From an uncultured Erysipelotrichaceae bacterium (lineage in GTDB: Bacteria > Bacillota_I > Bacilli_A > Erysipelotrichales > Erysipelotrichaceae): DNA of 10,242 nt. The position numbers and the translations under genes are program-made. Each line of letters opens with the position of its first letter. The stretch's first letter is position 1. This document shows, in pieces, positions 1 through 6,093 of the stretch. The stretch is from NCBI GenBank assembly GCA_902782505.1, contig CACZNO010000155.1, positions 1 through 10,242 on the forward strand, given 5' to 3'. Below the pieces are notes generated by a model. That model had not been told where the DNA came from. It saw only the letters and a list, made by a program, of their open reading frames with translations, and did no database searches.

Positions 1-234
1 GCGGTATATTCCGTATTGAACGACATGAACATTCCAAAGGAAAAGGCGGTTTATGTCGGCGATTCGGAAGTGGACCTCAAGACCGCCGCAAACGCGGGAA
101 TTCCCTGTATTACGGTAAGCTGGGGATTCCGGAGCCCGGAAGCGCTGAAAAAAGCCGGCGCTAAAATCATCACGGACAATACCGAGGAACTGTATTGTGC
201 CATAGAACAAGGAGAACCATATGAAGACAAGTAA
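1..234 (+). CDS. HAD-superfamily hydrolase, phosphoglycolate phosphatase type (3' end only)
   Basis: The reading frame is open from base 1 to the TAA at 232-234, so this is the last 77 residues of a gene that begins left of the window. It carries the C-terminal HAD motif: V-Y-V-G-D-S-E-V-D-L at residues 17-26 of the visible part. The two aspartates (21 and 25) are those that normally bind the catalytic magnesium. A segment A-A-N-A-G-I-P then S-W-G-F-R follows, which is typical of Gph/PGP-type phosphatases with substrates such as 2-phosphoglycolate or other small phosphomonoesters. The N-terminal nucleophile motif DxDGT and the cap domain are outside the window, so the substrate cannot be judged. 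Its last 14 bases overlap the start of the next gene, which indicates co-transcription. Confidence 0.9.
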   Translation, partial: AVYSVLNDMNIPKEKAVYVGDSEVDLKTAANAGIPCITVSWGFRSPEALKKAGAKIITDNTEELYCAIEQGEPYEDK

Positions 235-1150
235 TTTCCGTTTTACATCCAAAGAAGGAACCGAAATCTTTACGTACAAGTTTGAACCGGAAGAAGGAAC
301 GAAAATCCGCGGCGTCGTGCAGATCATCCACGGAATGGTGGAACACGCAAAACGCTATGAAAGATTTGCGAAGGCTTTGACGAACGACGGATATATCGTA
401 TACGCGCATGATCAAAGAGGTCACGGACGAACCGCCGGAAGCCCCGAAAAAGTCGGACATCTCGCGGATTCCAAAGGTTTCTACTGGCTGGTGGAAGACG
501 CGCATCAACTGACGGAGATCATCCGCAGGAACCATCCGGAGCTGCCGGTTTTCCTGTTCGGACATTCGATGGGATCGTTTGAGTCCCAGCGCTACATCGA
601 ACTTTACGGCAAAGGGCTCAAGGGAGTCGTATTGTCGGGTTCCAGCGGAAATTCCCCGCTGTATTTCTTCGGAAAACTCGCCGCCGGCATGGAATTGAAG
701 AAACAGGGGCCGACCGCGCGCAGTCCGAAGCTGAACAATCTCTCCTTCGGCGCCTACAACAAGAATTTCGAACCGCGCCGTACGGATTCCGACTGGCTGT
801 CCAGAGACAACGCGGAAGTGGACAAATACATCAACGACCCGTATTGCGGCGTTGTGTGCACGACGGAATTCTATTATGATTTTATGGACGGGATGACGGA
901 ACTTCATAAGAAGGCCAACGTCGCGAAAGTGCCGAAGGATCTTCCGGTTCTGATCGTATCGGGGGATATGGACCCGGTCGGTTCCAACGGAAAAGGCGTG
1001 AAAAAACTGTACGAAACCTACATCGGACAGGGATTAAAGGATGTGACGATGAAGCTGTACCCGGGAGCGCGTCATGAGATCCTCAATGAAACCAACCGGG
1101 ACGAAGTTACGGCGGATATCCTGCAATGGATCGACGCGCATAACGAATAG
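221..1150 (+). CDS. Alpha/beta hydrolase, monoglyceride lipase / lysophospholipase-like
   Basis: A 309-residue serine hydrolase of the Hydrolase_4 (serine aminopeptidase S33 / PldB / monoacylglycerol lipase) type. The oxyanion-region motif H-G-M-V-E-H lies at residues 37-42, and D-Q-R-G-H-G-R at 64-70 is typical of this group. The nucleophile elbow G-H-S-M-G at 114-118 puts the catalytic serine at 116. The acid is probably Asp249 or Asp251 in S-G-D-M-D-P-V-G, and the base is His285 in P-G-A-R-H-E. Length matches the family. No signal peptide or membrane segment is seen, so it should be cytosolic and act on acylglycerols, lysophospholipids or similar esters; the exact substrate is unknown. The start at 221 has AAGGAG at 209-214. 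The gene overlaps the HAD gene by 14 bases, and its stop lies inside the ribosome binding site of the next gene. Confidence 0.93.
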   Translation: MKTSNFRFTSKEGTEIFTYKFEPEEGTKIRGVVQIIHGMVEHAKRYERFAKALTNDGYIVYAHDQRGHGRTAGSPEKVGHLADSKGFYWLVEDAHQLTEIIRRNHPELPVFLFGHSMGSFESQRYIELYGKGLKGVVLSGSSGNSPLYFFGKLAAGMELKKQGPTARSPKLNNLSFGAYNKNFEPRRTDSDWLSRDNAEVDKYINDPYCGVVCTTEFYYDFMDGMTELHKKANVAKVPKDLPVLIVSGDMDPVGSNGKGVKKLYETYIGQGLKDVTMKLYPGARHEILNETNRDEVTADILQWIDAHNE

Positions 1151-1162
1151 GAGGAAAAAAGG

Positions 1163-1414
1163 ATGCTGGAATACAAGTTTGACACACAGCTTTTGATTGA
1201 CGGAGAAAATCTGGACGAAGATGCGATCTCCGAATACTTCACCAACAATTTCAAGGGCGACTGCCTGCTGGCGGTCGGCGACGATACGCTGATCAAGATC
1301 CATTTCCACACCAACGAACCCTGGCAGGTGCTGGAGTACTGTGCCTCGTTAGGAGAGATTTACGACGTCGTCGTGGAAAACATGGAACGCCAGGCACACG
1401 GGCTGAAGGGATAA
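1163..1414 (+). CDS. Stand-alone FakA-like middle-domain protein (DAK-family fragment), 83 aa
   Basis: A short complete gene. By memory of the family, its sequence follows the middle region of fatty acid kinase FakA (YloV, DAK/DhaL family). The order seen is: T-Q-L-L-I near the start, a G-D-x-L-L-A-V segment (32-38), D-D-T-L-I-K-I-H-F-H-T-N (40-51), a V-L-E-Y helix, a G-E-I turn, and the closing V-E-N-M-E-R-Q (71-77). FakA phosphorylates FakB-bound fatty acids. Its DhaL ATP-binding domain and C-terminal FakB-binding domain are absent here, so this protein cannot be a kinase alone. His47 and His49 match the metal-binding HxH of FakA, but Asp7 stands where FakA usually has cysteine in Y-C-T-E-F. 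The start at 1163 has AGGAGG at 1149-1154, running through the previous stop codon. It may be an accessory subunit, a regulator or a domain relic kept in use; the function is unknown. Confidence 0.8.
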   Translation: MLEYKFDTQLLIDGENLDEDAISEYFTNNFKGDCLLAVGDDTLIKIHFHTNEPWQVLEYCASLGEIYDVVVENMERQAHGLKG

Positions 1415-1707
1415 TGGATAACGAAGAAATGATCCGGGAACACTGGCGGGTCGAAGGCACCGTGCAGGGTGTTGGGTTCCGCTGGGGCATGCAGCAATTA
1501 GCCAAACATTACCGTATCACCGGATGGGTCAAAAACCTGTATAACGGCGATGTGGAAGCGGAAGTGCAGGGAACCAAGGAAGCGATCGCGAAGCTGGAAG
1601 AAGATCTGCGGAAAGGAAGATATTACTATATCGACCGGATCGTCCGGATGCGCATTCCCGCAGAAAACCACGAGAGTTCGTTCCGGGTGGAGTTGTATTG
1701 GGATTAA
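1414..1707 (+). CDS. acyP: Acylphosphatase
   Basis: A 97-residue acylphosphatase, which hydrolyses acyl phosphates such as acetyl phosphate or 1,3-bisphosphoglycerate to carboxylate and phosphate in the cytosol. The first signature V-E-G-T-V-Q-G-V-G-F-R-W (13-24) forms the phosphate-binding loop with catalytic Arg23. The second, G-W-V-K-N-L-Y-N-G-D-V-E-A-E-V-Q-G (37-53), supplies catalytic Asn41. Both essential residues are present and the length is only slightly above the usual 90. The start codon overlaps the previous stop in a TAATG arrangement (1412-1416), which favours translational coupling. An alternative start at Met6 (1429) would still keep the whole domain. Placement directly behind the FakA-like gene is suggestive because FakA makes acyl phosphates, but this link is inference. 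Confidence 0.95.
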   Translation: MDNEEMIREHWRVEGTVQGVGFRWGMQQLAKHYRITGWVKNLYNGDVEAEVQGTKEAIAKLEEDLRKGRYYYIDRIVRMRIPAENHESSFRVELYWD

Positions 1708-1728
1708 AATCGACAGGAAGGTTTTGGT

Positions 1729-2499
1729 ATGAGTGTAAAGAAGACATATCTGGCGATGCCGTTTGACGAACACCGCCGTGTATTTGTGTATTTGCCGAGC
1801 GGTTACCGCAAAAGCGACAAACGGTATCCGGTTTTATACATGTATGACGGGCACAACCTGTTTTTCGACGATACGGCGACCTATGGGAAATGCTGGGGTC
1901 TCAAGGAATACCTGGACGCCCGGAAAGCCCAGATCATCGTGATCGGCGTGGAGTGCTCGCATGAAGGCAACGAACGGTTAAGCGAGTATTCTCCGTACTC
2001 TTTCTATAACAGGCACATGGGAAGAGTGAAGGGGAAAGGGAAGATCACGATGGATTGGATGAGCACCGAGCTCAAGGCCTGGGCAGACGCAAATTTCCGC
2101 ACGATGCCGGAAAGAGAACATACGGCGATTGCCGGCAGTTCCATGGGCGGCCTGATGGCGATCTGGAGCGTCTCGGCGTACAATCACGTGTATTCCAAGG
2201 CGGCTTGTCTTTCGTCGTTCCTGCATTATAACCATCAGAAGATCCTCCGCTCCTTGGATCATCCCTACGGTGCGGATACAAGGGCATACATCAGCTGGGG
2301 CGCGGAGGAGTTTTCTTCGCGGAAGTATCTGGCCATGGGAACCGCAGAAAACCTGAACGCGGCGAATGTGTTATTGAAAAACGGTGTTTCCGTTTATCTG
2401 AACCAACCGGTCAAGGGACAGCACAACGAAGCTTCCTGGGAAAAGGAAATCGATGTGTTCATGCGTTTCCTGTTTCCGGAAATCGTAGAGAAAGGATAG
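1729..2499 (+). CDS. Esterase D-type alpha/beta hydrolase
   Basis: A 256-residue protein of the putative esterase family (PF00756 type: esterase D, Fes/IroE-like, mycolyltransferase-like fold). Seen in order: an R-V-F-V-Y-L-P-S-G-Y segment (17-26), Y-P-V-L-Y-M-Y-D-G-H-N-L-F (33-45), which is the usual beta-strand and oxyanion region, the nucleophile elbow G-S-S-M-G-G (136-141) with Ser138, and a C-terminal G-Q-H-N-E-A-S-W (230-237) with the likely catalytic His232. The acid may lie in the G-A-E-E segment at 191-194. No signal peptide is seen, so it is probably cytosolic. Substrates could be acyl esters, S-acyl compounds or a siderophore ester; the sequence does not decide. The start at 1729 is supported by AGGAAGG at 1715-1721. 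It sits 21 bases after acyP and 4 bases before the next gene. Confidence 0.9.
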   Translation: MSVKKTYLAMPFDEHRRVFVYLPSGYRKSDKRYPVLYMYDGHNLFFDDTATYGKCWGLKEYLDARKAQIIVIGVECSHEGNERLSEYSPYSFYNRHMGRVKGKGKITMDWMSTELKAWADANFRTMPEREHTAIAGSSMGGLMAIWSVSAYNHVYSKAACLSSFLHYNHQKILRSLDHPYGADTRAYISWGAEEFSSRKYLAMGTAENLNAANVLLKNGVSVYLNQPVKGQHNEASWEKEIDVFMRFLFPEIVEKG

Positions 2500-2503
2500 T
2501 TTC

Positions 2504-3331
2504 ATGAGAAAATGGATCGCGTTGGTGCTGGCGGGAGTCGTATTGTTCGCCGGCGGATTCGGACTCGGATATTATTACGCCGGTTTAAATGAACCGGTGC
2601 GTTCGGTCGTGGAATCCGATTCGGTAACGGAAGTATACGAAGAATTCCCGGTATCCAAGCTGACGACGATCCGGCTTACGCTGAAAAACGAAAACGTCCG
2701 GGTGCGCTTATCGGACAACCAGTACGTGCGTTTAGTGTACCAGCCCAGTGAAGACGGACTAACGTTTCATTACTACTACGACCAGAACACGCTGGTTCTG
2801 ACGGTAGGAGAAGTCAACGAGTCTTCGGGCATCATTCCGGGCAACAGGGAAATGATTTACCTGTATCTGCCGCGGTATTCCGCCAAAGACCTCAGCGTCA
2901 CCACCGACAAGGGCTTTGTGGATATTGACGGGGTGAGTTTGGGAAATCTTACGATCACGACGACCTCGGGCGATGTGACGATCACGGATTCCAACCTGGT
3001 ATCGAAGACGTCGGTGTCTTCCGAATCCGGTTCCGTATATTTCCGGAACACCGATTTCAGGGAAGCGGCGTTTTTCTCCAAATCCGGCAGCCTCAACGTC
3101 GCGCATATCCTGGAGCCTTCCGAATGCGAAACCATCGTAAAGGGCAAGAATCTGTTCATCAACGGCTTGCCGGAAGAATCCCGGACGATTTCCGCGGTGG
3201 GATTCCGCAAGAAATTCTACGTCGAAACGGAAACCGGCGTGATCCGCCTGAAAGTTCCGTATGAACCGGAAACCGTGCCGGAGGAAACGCCGGACGATAC
3301 ACCGGGAGGAGAAGAGACGACGCAATCATAG
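2504..3331 (+). CDS. Membrane-anchored DUF4097-like beta-repeat protein
   Basis: A 275-residue protein with a short basic start, then one hydrophobic segment at about residues 4-26 containing small-residue G-x-x-x-G patterns. There is no lipobox cysteine, so it is probably an uncleaved N-terminal anchor with the rest outside the membrane. The body is beta-rich. It contains repeated rungs of S/T-x-S/T-G-x-V/L type: T-T-S-G-D-V at 153-158, S-E-S-G-S-V at 173-178, S-K-S-G-S-L at 192-197 and T-E-T-G-V-I at 242-247. This resembles the DUF4097 / adhesin-like beta-helix often linked to envelope-stress genes in Bacillota. The C-terminus (about 252-275) is rich in P, E, T and D and probably disordered. 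AAAGGA at 2491-2496 gives a good spacing to the ATG. It is the last gene before the terminator at 3340-3368. Molecular function unknown. Confidence 0.8.
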   Translation: MRKWIALVLAGVVLFAGGFGLGYYYAGLNEPVRSVVESDSVTEVYEEFPVSKLTTIRLTLKNENVRVRLSDNQYVRLVYQPSEDGLTFHYYYDQNTLVLTVGEVNESSGIIPGNREMIYLYLPRYSAKDLSVTTDKGFVDIDGVSLGNLTITTTSGDVTITDSNLVSKTSVSSESGSVYFRNTDFREAAFFSKSGSLNVAHILEPSECETIVKGKNLFINGLPEESRTISAVGFRKKFYVETETGVIRLKVPYEPETVPEETPDDTPGGEETTQS

Positions 3332-3339
3332 ACAGTATT

Positions 3340-3368
3340 CCGCGTGCCGTACGGGCACGCGGTTTTTT
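3340..3368 (+). terminator. Rho-independent terminator of the first operon
   Basis: CCGCGTGCC (3340-3348) pairs perfectly with GGCACGCGG (3354-3362) across a 5-base loop and is followed directly by six T (3363-3368). It starts 8 bases after the stop codon of the DUF4097-like gene, so it should end the whole upstream + strand operon. Confidence 0.93.
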
Positions 3369-3383
3369 ATCGGGACAAGGGTG

Positions 3384-3392
3384 TGCTATACT
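3384..3392 (+). promoter_or_regulatory. Extended -10 promoter of the MATE gene
   Basis: TGC followed by TATACT (3387-3392) fits an extended -10 box (TGn-TATAAT, one mismatch). No good -35 is seen; the position 17 bases upstream falls in the T tract of the terminator. Only nine bases separate the box from the ATG at 3402. Normal start-site spacing therefore leaves a leader of roughly 0-4 bases. Confidence 0.6.
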
Positions 3393-3401
3393 GATTCTGT
3401 T

Positions 3402-4778
3402 ATGCAGGATGAAACAACCAACCGGAAATACTTCGGACCGATCGAGTTTTACCAGAAAACGTTCCGCATTGCGGCTCCTTTGGCGTTACAGAATCTTCTG
3501 ATGAGCGGGCAGTCCCTGATCGATACCCTGATGGTATCCTGGATCGGGATGGTGTCGGCGGTCGGAACGGCTGCGCAGGTCGATGTGCTGTCGGGATTGA
3601 TTTCCTGGGGCGTCATCGGCGGGATCGGGATGTTCGCGGCGCAGTTTTTCGGTGCGAAGGACGAACGCAATCTGAAACGCTGCACGGGGCTCAGTCTGAC
3701 GCTGGTGCTGGCGAACGCGGCGTTCTGGATTCTGGCATCCACGTTTTTCGGAAGACAGATCCTGACGTTCTACATCAAGGATCCCGTCGTCGTGGAATAC
3801 GGATACAAATATCTTCAGATCGCGAAGTGGGGGATGCTGACGGGATCGTTCAGCTTCTGTTTCGGCAACATGTTCCGCAATACCCAGAAACCGGCGATCG
3901 CGCTGCGCTTTTCGATTTTTACTTCGGTTTTGAATGTCTTTTTGAACTGGGTCCTGATCTTCGGAAAGGGACCGTTTCCCGCGATGGGGGTCAAAGGGGC
4001 GGCGCTCGCAACGGTATTGGCCCAAGGCGTCTCCGCATGCCTGTTTGTGGGATATGCGTTTAAGACCCGCCAGCCCTTTGTGGGATCTTTTAAGGAGATG
4101 TTCGGGTTTGACTTTGCGTTTGTCAAACCGATCCTGCAGCGCATCTGGCCTTTGATCGTCAATGAATCCACGTTCGGCTTCGGGCAAACGCTGTTTGTGA
4201 AGGCGTTCGGAGTACTGGGGAAACCGCAGATGGACGCGTATTATGTCGGCAATCACATCTATGAAGTCATGACGTTTGTGATTTACGGATACGGGAATGC
4301 CGTACAGATTCTTTTAGGAACGGAACTCGGACGCGGAAAAATCGAGAACGCCAAGCGTGAATGCGATTATCACATCGGATTGTCGGGCATTTTGTCGGTA
4401 TGTCTGGTGTGTTTTCTGGTTCTGTTTGCCAAGCCGCTGGTCGCCCTGTTCCGGCTAACGGATCCGGCGGTGGAACAGCTGGCGGTTCTGATCGTCTACG
4501 TATTCGCGGTGAAATCGTCCATGCGCCTGTATAATTTCATGATTTTCTGCGTTCTGCGTTCCGGCGGCGACGCAAAGATCATTCAATTCCTCGACTCCGG
4601 GCTGGAATGGGCGGTAGGGCTTCCGTTAGCCTTTCTGAGCGTGCATTTCGGAATCGGGAATATCGCGCTGGTCTTATTGATTACGCAGGCAGAACAGCTT
4701 GTACGGCTCATTTTGGGCATGAAGCGTATCAAGACGTACAAGTGGGCCAAGGATCTGACCAAGACCATCGCATCCTAG
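3402..4778 (+). CDS. MATE-family multidrug/Na+ efflux transporter
   Basis: A 458-residue polytopic membrane protein of MATE type (MatE domains, 12 expected membrane helices). These carriers export cationic drugs or metabolites using a Na+ or H+ gradient. Seen: the first helix begins about residue 22 with A-A-P-L-A-L-Q-N-L-L and continues into S-L-I-D-T-L-M-V-S-W, a common MATE opening. The family-typical A-M-G-V-K-G-A-A-L-A-T (195-205) ends the first half, and the second MatE repeat begins about 240 with K-P-I-L-Q-R-I-W-P-L-I-V-N-E. The frame is open back to 3261, but the upstream part is arginine-rich, overlaps the preceding gene and the terminator, and does not look like MATE. Met at 3402 gives the expected N-terminus and length. 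No Shine-Dalgarno sequence precedes it. The gene is monocistronic, with its own promoter and terminator. Substrate not predictable. Confidence 0.92.
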   Translation: MQDETTNRKYFGPIEFYQKTFRIAAPLALQNLLMSGQSLIDTLMVSWIGMVSAVGTAAQVDVLSGLISWGVIGGIGMFAAQFFGAKDERNLKRCTGLSLTLVLANAAFWILASTFFGRQILTFYIKDPVVVEYGYKYLQIAKWGMLTGSFSFCFGNMFRNTQKPAIALRFSIFTSVLNVFLNWVLIFGKGPFPAMGVKGAALATVLAQGVSACLFVGYAFKTRQPFVGSFKEMFGFDFAFVKPILQRIWPLIVNESTFGFGQTLFVKAFGVLGKPQMDAYYVGNHIYEVMTFVIYGYGNAVQILLGTELGRGKIENAKRECDYHIGLSGILSVCLVCFLVLFAKPLVALFRLTDPAVEQLAVLIVYVFAVKSSMRLYNFMIFCVLRSGGDAKIIQFLDSGLEWAVGLPLAFLSVHFGIGNIALVLLITQAEQLVRLILGMKRIKTYKWAKDLTKTIAS

Positions 4779-4785
4779 AAGGCAT

Positions 4786-4821
4786 AAGAAAACCCCGGAT
4801 TTGGTTCCGGGGCTTTTTCTT
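4786..4821. terminator. Bidirectional rho-independent terminator between convergent genes
   Basis: CCCCGGA (4793-4799) pairs with TCCGGGG (4806-4812) over a 6-base loop. On the + strand it is followed by C-TTTTT-C-TT (4813-4821). On the - strand the other side reads TTTTCTTAT. It can therefore end both the MATE transcript and the convergent foldase/HIT transcript. The right T-rich arm touches the stop codon of the HIT gene (4820-4822). Confidence 0.9.
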
Positions 4822-5215
4822 ATTCCAGATACAGTTTTGCGACTTCTTTGAGATCCTGCGGCGCGGAAGGGTTGAAGTGCACTTCGATCGCGTCGTTTTC
4901 GTCATAGCGCGGGATCACATGGATATGCGCGTGCATCACGCTCTGTCCGGCCGCTTCGTAGCCGTTGTTGAGGATGTTGAATCCTTTGGCGTGAAGCTTG
5001 GTCATCTGCAGTTTCGCAATGCGCTGTGCGGTTTCGATCATGCGGTCCAGGGTTTCCTTCGGGCATTCCAGAAGGGTATCATAGTGTTCTTTCGGCATCA
5101 CTAACGCATGCCCCTTGGTAACCTGCGAAAGATCCAGAATCGCTAAGACGAGGTCATCTTCGTAGATTTTGACGCCGGGGATGTTTCCCTTGACGATTTC
5201 ACAGAATACGCACAT
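4820..5215 (-). CDS. hit: HIT-family nucleotide hydrolase/transferase (HinT-like)
   Basis: A 131-residue histidine triad protein, complete for the family. The triad motif Q-S-V-M-H-A-H-I-H-V-I-P (91-102) holds His95, His97 and His99, with His97 the expected nucleophile that takes AMP from substrates such as adenosine phosphoramidates or aminoacyl adenylates. C-V-F-C at 2-5, with His44 and His95, fits the zinc site known in bacterial HIT proteins. D-L-S-Q-V-T-K-G-H-A-L-V-M-P-K is the standard conserved block. Cytosolic. It is third in a - strand operon, 4 bases behind the lipoprotein gene. No clear ribosome binding site is visible before its ATG, so translation may depend on ribosomes finishing the upstream gene. 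In Bacillus, hit and prsA also lie in one neighbourhood, which supports the context. Confidence 0.95.
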   Translation of the reverse strand: MCVFCEIVKGNIPGVKIYEDDLVLAILDLSQVTKGHALVMPKEHYDTLLECPKETLDRMIETAQRIAKLQMTKLHAKGFNILNNGYEAAGQSVMHAHIHVIPRYDENDAIEVHFNPSAPQDLKEVAKLYLE

Positions 5216-5219
5216 GGTC

Positions 5220-6092
5220 TTACTGGTTCAGATAGGTCGGATAATACTGTTTCATGTAGTTGTACAGGCTGATGTCGTACGTACGGAAACCGTATTTCTT
5301 GTAGTAATGCGAGTACATTTCGCTGGTGATATCCGAAGACTTCTTGATCGAATCCACCGCCGCTTTCTTGTAGCTCAGAACATCCTTGGAGACGATGTTG
5401 ACCAGGTAGAACTTGCTGCCGGAGCTGTTTTCGATGACTTCGGAAACGCCTTCCTTGGTTGCGCTCTTGAGGAAGTCCGTGATGTAGGAGGTCAGCTTGG
5501 AGCTGTCCGCCGCGGAAACCGTATGCGTCTTGCCGTCAAAGAGTTCATCGCTCTTGAGCGTGTAAGCTGCCGCAACGTCTTCGAACTTTTCGCCGTCGGT
5601 CAGTTTGTGCTGGGCTTCCTTGATCTTTTCGAGACTGTCGCATTCGATGATCTGCACCTGCGTCGGATAGTACGCCGTGATGACTTTTTCCCAGTTTTCA
5701 TCGATGTAGGATTCCGCGAGGTGGGAAACCTTTTCCGCCGGAATCAGATACTGATTGAGGTAATCATCTTCGGTTGCGTAGCCGTTGACTTCCAGATAAT
5801 CCGCGAAGTCATCGCCGTATTCCTTCTTTTCCGCTTCGAGTTTCGCTTCCGCCGCAGTCCGGATCTCGTCGGTTACTTCGACTTCCTTTTCCAGAATGAC
5901 GTTGCGGATGTCGGTGAAGATGGTGGAGAAGCCGTCCTGACGGTTCAGAACTTCATAGACTTCTTCCTTGGTGACTTTCTGGTTTCCGATGGTGATGAGG
6001 GTTTCTTTCGGGTTCGATACTTTCGCGACCGCGTCCTTGCAGCCGGAGAGAACCAGTAATCCCAGCACCAGTGCCAACAGATATTTCTTCAT
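5220..6092 (-). CDS. PrsA-like foldase lipoprotein with degenerate parvulin domain
   Basis: A 290-residue secreted lipoprotein. The signal peptide M-K-K-Y then a hydrophobic core ends in L-S-G-C (15-18), so Cys18 should be lipidated and the protein held on the outer face of the membrane. Residues about 31-140 resemble the SurA/PrsA N-terminal chaperone domain (T-I-G-N-Q-K-V-T-K-E-E-V-Y then charged helices). Residues about 143-235 sit where PrsA has its parvulin prolyl isomerase domain: D-G-E-K-F-E-D-V-A-A-A-Y (166-177) fits a parvulin helix. The S-H-I-L histidine and the late Y-G-Y-H motif of active parvulins are missing, so catalysis is doubtful and a holdase role is more likely. The start is fixed by AAGGAGGA just inside the previous gene's end; only one base separates the two genes. 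It could also be an unrelated lipoprotein with a SurA-like N-domain. Confidence 0.82.
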   Translation of the reverse strand: MKKYLLALVLGLLVLSGCKDAVAKVSNPKETLITIGNQKVTKEEVYEVLNRQDGFSTIFTDIRNVILEKEVEVTDEIRTAAEAKLEAEKKEYGDDFADYLEVNGYATEDDYLNQYLIPAEKVSHLAESYIDENWEKVITAYYPTQVQIIECDSLEKIKEAQHKLTDGEKFEDVAAAYTLKSDELFDGKTHTVSAADSSKLTSYITDFLKSATKEGVSEVIENSSGSKFYLVNIVSKDVLSYKKAAVDSIKKSSDITSEMYSHYYKKYGFRTYDISLYNYMKQYYPTYLNQ

Positions 6093-6093
6093 C

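Noticed and set aside
170..907. - strand open frame of about 245 codons opposite the first alpha/beta hydrolase
   Set aside because: The + strand hydrolase has a full catalytic triad. The antisense frame has no family features and is a by-product of the codon bias.
3261..3401. Possible 47-residue N-terminal extension of the MATE protein
   Set aside because: It overlaps the previous gene, crosses a perfect terminator and the promoter, is arginine-rich, and would give a length beyond the family norm.
3486..4256. - strand open frame of about 256 codons inside the MATE gene
   Set aside because: Extremely rich in charged residues with no motif. The MATE frame is clearly coding.
5169..6059. Long + strand open frame of about 296 codons opposite the lipoprotein gene
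   Set aside because: The - strand gene has a signal peptide, a lipobox, a ribosome binding site and operon context. The + strand frame is arginine- and phenylalanine-rich with no recognisable motif and no ribosome binding site.
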